From positions 1 through 64,000 of the forward strand of contig CAJUQV010000008.1 in the NCBI GenBank assembly GCA_910588335.1: a stretch of DNA of 64,000 nucleotides, given 5' to 3'. The position numbers and the translations under genes are program-made. Shown here piece after piece: positions 61,401 through 64,000 of this stretch. Numbering within the stretch: the first letter of the stretch is position 1; each line of letters opens with the position of its first letter. The notes under the pieces are model-generated. The model made no database searches. It saw only the letters and a list, made by a program, of their open reading frames with translations, and was not told the DNA's origin. Source of the stretch: an uncultured Ruminiclostridium sp. GTDB lineage: Bacteria > Bacillota > Clostridia > Oscillospirales > Ruminococcaceae.

Positions 61401-62166
61401 CGCGGTGTATTTTGTATTCCTTATATGTATCGGAGATGTAAGGAGCGTCGATCTGCGCACTGTCAATAACGGTGCCGAAGGTGGTGTGGCGGCAGTGATC
61501 GCTCCAGTAAGTGTCTATCATTCTTATTTCGGTGATAGTGGGACATTTGTTTTCGCTTTTAAAATAATCCTGACAGAATTTTATGTCGTCGTTGTCCATA
61601 GCAAGACCGTATTTTTTCACAAAGTCGGCAAGCCCGGTTTCGTCAAGTTCAAGGAAACCGTCGAGAGTAACAACTTCCGTGGGAATATCATATTTTATCT
61701 TAAGGGTGTCGTATTTTTCAAGACCGCACTCTCTGGCTTCCACCGCGTTGATAAGATAATGCTTTATCTTCGTAAATTCATCATCGGTGACGCTTCCGCT
61801 TAATACGTATATTTTCGCGTACTTTACAACGGGGCGTTCACCCTGACACAGCATCTGTATACATTGGGCGGCGCTGTCCGCACGCTGGTCAAACTGTCCC
61901 GGGAGAAACTCCACGGCGAAAACACGTTTTTCACTCCCGAAATCGGGCAGTTCGTCAAAGGTGTTGTCAACGGGCGGTTCGCTGAAAACGGTAGGTATGG
62001 AGCGTCTGAAGTTTTCTTCTGATATCTCCTCCGCGTCATATCTGTTGATAACACGCACATCCGTTACGCTTTCGATTCTCAGCGCGGTGTGAAGATCGTC
62101 CAGAACGGCTCTTCCTTCAATGTTGAATTCGGTTTTTTTCTCCACATAAATGCGATAGACAGCCAT
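58462..62166 (-). CDS. purL: Phosphoribosylformylglycinamidine synthase, single-chain
   Basis: 1,234 residues from the ATG at 62166 behind AAAGGA; an extra 21-residue extension upstream is not supported. The large single-chain PurL form: N-terminal PurS-like part, two synthase halves (HNHPTEIEPFGGAATCLGGAIRD, GCGGATGSSKS) and a C-terminal glutamine amidotransferase (VFPGTNGEYD, GICNGFQALIKLG with the nucleophile Cys, SHGEGRF). Fourth step of purine synthesis. Its own promoter is at 62,246-62,274; no other pur gene is next to it. Confidence 0.97.
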   Translation of the reverse strand: MAVYRIYVEKKTEFNIEGRAVLDDLHTALRIESVTDVRVINRYDAEEISEENFRRSIPTVFSEPPVDNTFDELPDFGSEKRVFAVEFLPGQFDQRADSAAQCIQMLCQGERPVVKYAKIYVLSGSVTDDEFTKIKHYLINAVEARECGLEKYDTLKIKYDIPTEVVTLDGFLELDETGLADFVKKYGLAMDNDDIKFCQDYFKSENKCPTITEIRMIDTYWSDHCRHTTFGTVIDSAQIDAPYISDTYKEYKIHREELGRGSKPVCLMDIATLAAKKLKKDGLLPDLDESEEINACSVKITVDNNGKDEQWLLMFKNETHNHPTEIEPFGGAATCLGGAIRDPLSGRSFVYQAMRVTGASDPLLPVDKTIPGKLPPRKITTTAAAGYSSYGNQIGLATGHVAEIYHHGYMAKRMEIGAVIGAAPIENVRRERPAPGDIIILLGGKTGRDGCGGATGSSKSHSVESLESCGAEVQKGNAPEERKLQRLFRNPEATTLIKRCNDFGAGGVSVAIGELADGLEIDLNAVPKKYDGLDGTELAISESQERMAVVVEKGNADKFIALAGKENLEATPVAVVKEEPRLKMIWNGKTICDISRDFLNSNGAEKHTEVSVPNPKVSYSTGRKNTASDWESLVSDLNICSQKGLIQRFDSTVGAATVLMPFSGRTQQTPTQAMAAKIPVSGGNTNTASIMGWGFNPMISEQSPYHGAMLAVIESISKVVAAGGSSKKCWLTFQEYFERTQNNPSRWGKPFAALLGAYKAQLELSCGAIGGKDSMSGTFEHIDVPPTLVSFAVSTAKANKVTSAEFKLPFSKIYYIRPKYDENMLPDFESVKSVFEAVEKAISGGKAISVWSIAGGGIAEGIFKMSLGNRVGAKLEALDDETLFTPCYGGFIIEANGEIENMLYIGETCEEYKIYCGDTVLDIASLEEKWNGKLEPIFKNTTPPEPAPAPIVYEKGCEITCAPTNKTAKPKVLIPVFPGTNGEYDMADAFNRNGGEAETFVIRNLSAAAMEESVEAFAKLIGGSQIIAVPGGFSGGDEPEGSAKFINAFFRNPRIKDAINDMLYHRDGLMIGICNGFQALIKLGLLPYGEIKPLSEDNPTLTFNTIGRHQSQLVYTKICTDKSPWLAHCKVGEIYTIPLSHGEGRFVAKENVINKLIENGQVVTQYVDLNGNPTMDLAFNPNGSMHAIESIISPDGRVLGKMGHSERISDERCAINVDGNKLQPLFKGGVDYFK

Positions 62167-62245
62167 TTTGTTTTTCCTTTCTTTTGAAAAAGCTTGTTTT
62201 ATGCAAGTATAAATCGGTATTTTTCCCAAATTATCCGTTAATGAT

Positions 62246-62274
62246 ATTATACAGCTTTTTTAGGTTTATTTCAA
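62246..62274 (-). promoter_or_regulatory. Promoter of purL
   Basis: Minus strand TTGAAA (62274-62269), 17-base spacer, TATAAT (62251-62246), about 80 bases before the ATG. I see no purine riboswitch. Confidence 0.78.
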
Positions 62275-62298
62275 GTGTTTAAAGTAAATAAAAACAAA

Positions 62299-63582
62299 TT
62301 AAACAATAATGCCCGCGCAAAAATTTTCTCCCACATCAGTCAATCTTACATTTATAATATCGTGTTTTGCCGCGTTTCCTCCGTAAATTCTCACGGGAAT
62401 ATAATTTTCAGTATATCCGTTGATGTATTCGGGAGAGGTACGGCGTTCTATGAGAACCTTTTGAACAGCGTTCATGTTTTTAGCGAAAAAATCCTGTTGA
62501 GCGCTTATCGAAAGCCTGTTCATTGCTTGATAGCGCCGTTCCTTTATTTCTTCGGGAATTTGGTTCGGCATTGAAGCGGCGGCGGTGCCGGGGCGCACCG
62601 AGTAAGTAAACACGTGGATACGGGCAAAACCCGTTTCTTTTGCGAAGGAAAGAGAGCGTTCAAATTCCTCATCGGTTTCTCCCGCGAATCCCACCATGAT
62701 ATCCGTTGTTACGGCACAGCCGGGAAAGGCGCTTCTTAAATTTCCGACTATTTTCGCGTATTCACCGGAAGTATAGCGTCTGTTCATACGTTTCAGCGTT
62801 ACGTCGCAGCCGCTCTGGAGCGACAGGTGAAAATGAGGGCAAAGCTTTTTTATCCGCGACATTTTTTCTATCCTTTCCGGAGTCAGCAGCTCCGGTTCCA
62901 AAGAGGAAAGCCTTACTCTTTCTATAAGCGGATTATCCGCCGCCGTTTTAATCGCGTCAAAAAGCGAAAGCCCTATATCCGAGCCGTAGCAGGAGAGATT
63001 TATTCCCGTGAGCACAATTTCCTTATGACCGTCTCTTGCGTGAAAATCTCTTTCCGCGGCTATGCTTTCAAGACAGCGGGAGCGTATGCGGCCTCTTGCT
63101 TTCGGGATTATACAGTAGGAGCAGAAACGGTCGCAGCCGTCTTCTATTTTGATGAACGCGCGGGTCATATCGCTGCTGGCGAATCGCTCCGGTTCGCGGA
63201 ATACATTTTCGTGCGGGCTGATCCTTACCGTTTTTTCTTTTTTTCTTATATATTCCGAAATCAGCGCGGGCAGGTTAAGGTTTTCCGAGTTGCCCGTTAC
63301 AATGTCGGCACAGTCGTTCAGCGCGGCTTCTTCGGGAAATGCCTGAGGATAACAGCCAGTTACCGCTATTATTGCCGCGGGGTAATCTCTTCTCAGCTTT
63401 GAAATAAGCCTTTTCGCTTTTTTATCTCCGTTTTCCGTTACCGTACAAGTGTTTACTATCACGATATCGGGAATATCGTCGTTTTTGGCCAATGTAAATC
63501 CTTCGTAAATCATTGAGGCGGAAATTGCATCGCTGTCGCATCGGTTTACCTTACAGCCCTGTGTTAAAATTATAAATTTCAT
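62299..63582 (-). CDS. mtaB: tRNA ms2t6A37 methylthiotransferase
   Basis: 427 residues. A radical-SAM methylthiotransferase: first cluster Cys10, Cys46 (NTCTV) and Cys77 (GCYP), SAM cluster Cys150-x3-Cys154-x2-Cys157 (GCDRFCSYC), a TRAM-like tail at about 372-427. The opening FIILTQGCKVNRCDSDAI places it with MtaB rather than MiaB or RimO. Adds a methylthio group to t6A at tRNA position 37. GAAAGGA precedes the ATG. Confidence 0.95.
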   Translation of the reverse strand: MKFIILTQGCKVNRCDSDAISASMIYEGFTLAKNDDIPDIVIVNTCTVTENGDKKAKRLISKLRRDYPAAIIAVTGCYPQAFPEEAALNDCADIVTGNSENLNLPALISEYIRKKEKTVRISPHENVFREPERFASSDMTRAFIKIEDGCDRFCSYCIIPKARGRIRSRCLESIAAERDFHARDGHKEIVLTGINLSCYGSDIGLSLFDAIKTAADNPLIERVRLSSLEPELLTPERIEKMSRIKKLCPHFHLSLQSGCDVTLKRMNRRYTSGEYAKIVGNLRSAFPGCAVTTDIMVGFAGETDEEFERSLSFAKETGFARIHVFTYSVRPGTAAASMPNQIPEEIKERRYQAMNRLSISAQQDFFAKNMNAVQKVLIERRTSPEYINGYTENYIPVRIYGGNAAKHDIINVRLTDVGENFCAGIIV

Positions 63583-63644
63583 TTTTTCCTTTCGTTTCCT
63601 TACATTTGTTTATAATTTACAAAAAAGCATTTTTCTTTTTACTT

Positions 63645-63673
63645 ATTATACATTATTTTGAAAAAAATTTCAA
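63645..63673 (-). promoter_or_regulatory. Promoter of mtaB
   Basis: Minus strand TTGAAA (63673-63668), 17-base spacer, TATAAT (63650-63645), about 60 bases before the mtaB ATG. Faces away from the next promoter at 63,701. Confidence 0.75.
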
Positions 63674-63700
63674 ATTTTCCAATAAAAAATAAAAACCTGC

Positions 63701-63729
63701 TTGACTTTGACAAAAAGTGATACTATAAT
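63701..63729 (+). promoter_or_regulatory. Promoter of the HPr-like gene
   Basis: TTGACT (63701-63706), 17-base spacer, TATAAT (63724-63729). A small GGGAC/GTCCC hairpin follows at 63,737-63,748. Confidence 0.78.
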
Positions 63730-63777
63730 CTCTTATGGGACTTGTCCCGCGATAAAAAAATAAAGAGGCGGTCATTT

Positions 63778-64000
63778 ATGAAAAACGTAAAAATTTCTCT
63801 TCGTTCTTTTGAGGAAATGAAAGAATTCAATAAGATAACATGCGGTTTTGATTATCAGGTAGATGTGGCGAACGGAAATTATATCGTAAACGCAAAAAGC
63901 ATAATGGGACTTTTTACGTTTGATACAAACAAAGATATTGACCTTATAATACATTCGGATAATTATAAGGATTATCTTTCAAGAATAGGCAAATTTTTGG
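63778..64000 (+). CDS. HPr-like protein lacking the active-site His (cut by window edge)
   Basis: 74 codons from the ATG at 63778 behind AGAGGCGG run off the window without a stop. The C-terminal half matches HPr: YIVNAKSIMGLFTFD, where the Ser of KSIMG equals the regulatory Ser46. The N-terminal half has SFEEMKEFNKIT where phosphocarrier HPr has the His15 loop (GLHARPA), so it cannot take phosphate from enzyme I. Probably a regulatory HPr relative; such proteins are common in Clostridia. The end is not visible. Confidence 0.75.
   Translation, partial: MKNVKISLRSFEEMKEFNKITCGFDYQVDVANGNYIVNAKSIMGLFTFDTNKDIDLIIHSDNYKDYLSRIGKFL

Noticed and set aside
58972..61803. Long plus-strand frames of 310 and 285 codons
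   Set aside because: Both are shadows of purL on the other strand.
1..64000. CRISPR array, prophage, integrase or transposase genes
   Set aside because: No regularly spaced direct repeats and no recombinase, phage structural or transposase reading frame were seen; only MITE-like or remnant elements.

Overview
The window reads as a chromosomal segment of a Gram-positive, low-GC anaerobe of the class Clostridia, most likely an Oscillospirales/Ruminococcaceae-type gut or rumen bacterium. This placement is an inference. It rests on strong AGGAGG-type ribosome sites, sigma-A promoters with 17-base spacers, the rplU-prp-rpmA order with an L27 carrying the Prp-cleaved leader, Mini-RNase III, a Pol I without proofreading residues, and lipoprotein GH5 cellulase and mannanase.

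Layout. 1-300: the end of a 5S rRNA gene, then tRNA-Lys(CTT) and tRNA-Glu(CTC). 300-1,360: non-coding sequence with hairpins, a promoter-like site and the frameshifted remains of a chemotaxis receptor on the minus strand. 1,363-7,011: a three-gene two-component block, made of a lone receiver, a hybrid kinase ending in an HPt domain, and a hybrid kinase with a DegV (fatty-acid-binding) domain fused behind its receiver. 7,027-7,284: a hairpin-packed element closed by a 16-bp perfect inverted repeat.

7,306-26,743 (minus strand) is one long surface-glycan operon of 18 genes. It starts from a near-consensus promoter at 26,879-26,907 and a 15-codon leader ORF. It encodes GDP-mannose supply (manC), several glycosyltransferases, a Wzm/Wzt-type ABC exporter, lipid-linked glycosyl transfer proteins (GT2, GtrA-GT2 and a PIG-V-like GT-C), and what looks like a complete dTDP-2,6-dideoxyhexose pathway: RmlA, RmlB, NDP-hexose 2,3-dehydratase, a Gfo/Idh 3-ketoreductase, an RmlC-type epimerase and two tandem SDR 4-ketoreductase candidates. 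The inferred product is a mannose-containing surface polysaccharide decorated with an unusual 2,6-dideoxy sugar.

27,000-64,000 is mostly housekeeping and catabolism: a DUF4358 lipoprotein, pyrG, ppk1, polA, a small phosphatase and rimI; an ECF sigma factor with its anti-sigma-like partner; deoA-cdd (pyrimidine nucleoside salvage); a GH5 cellulase; yebC; obg-mrnC-yitT; rplU-prp-rpmA; an alpha/beta hydrolase; an iron alcohol dehydrogenase; a phosphoribosyltransferase-like protein; an EF-G paralogue with an altered G4 motif; a fucI-mannanase operon; a membrane-anchored serine protease; purL; mtaB; and the start of an HPr-like gene at the right edge. A palindromic repeat family (TTAAGGCAAYACCGC) occurs four times, each copy at or within about 11 bases of a stop codon.

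The items most worth a second look are the kinase-REC-DegV fusion with its neighbours, the dideoxyhexose/ABC-export glycan operon with its fused and duplicated genes, the hairpin elements at 7,027-7,284 and 35,949-36,203, and the stop-codon-linked repeat family.
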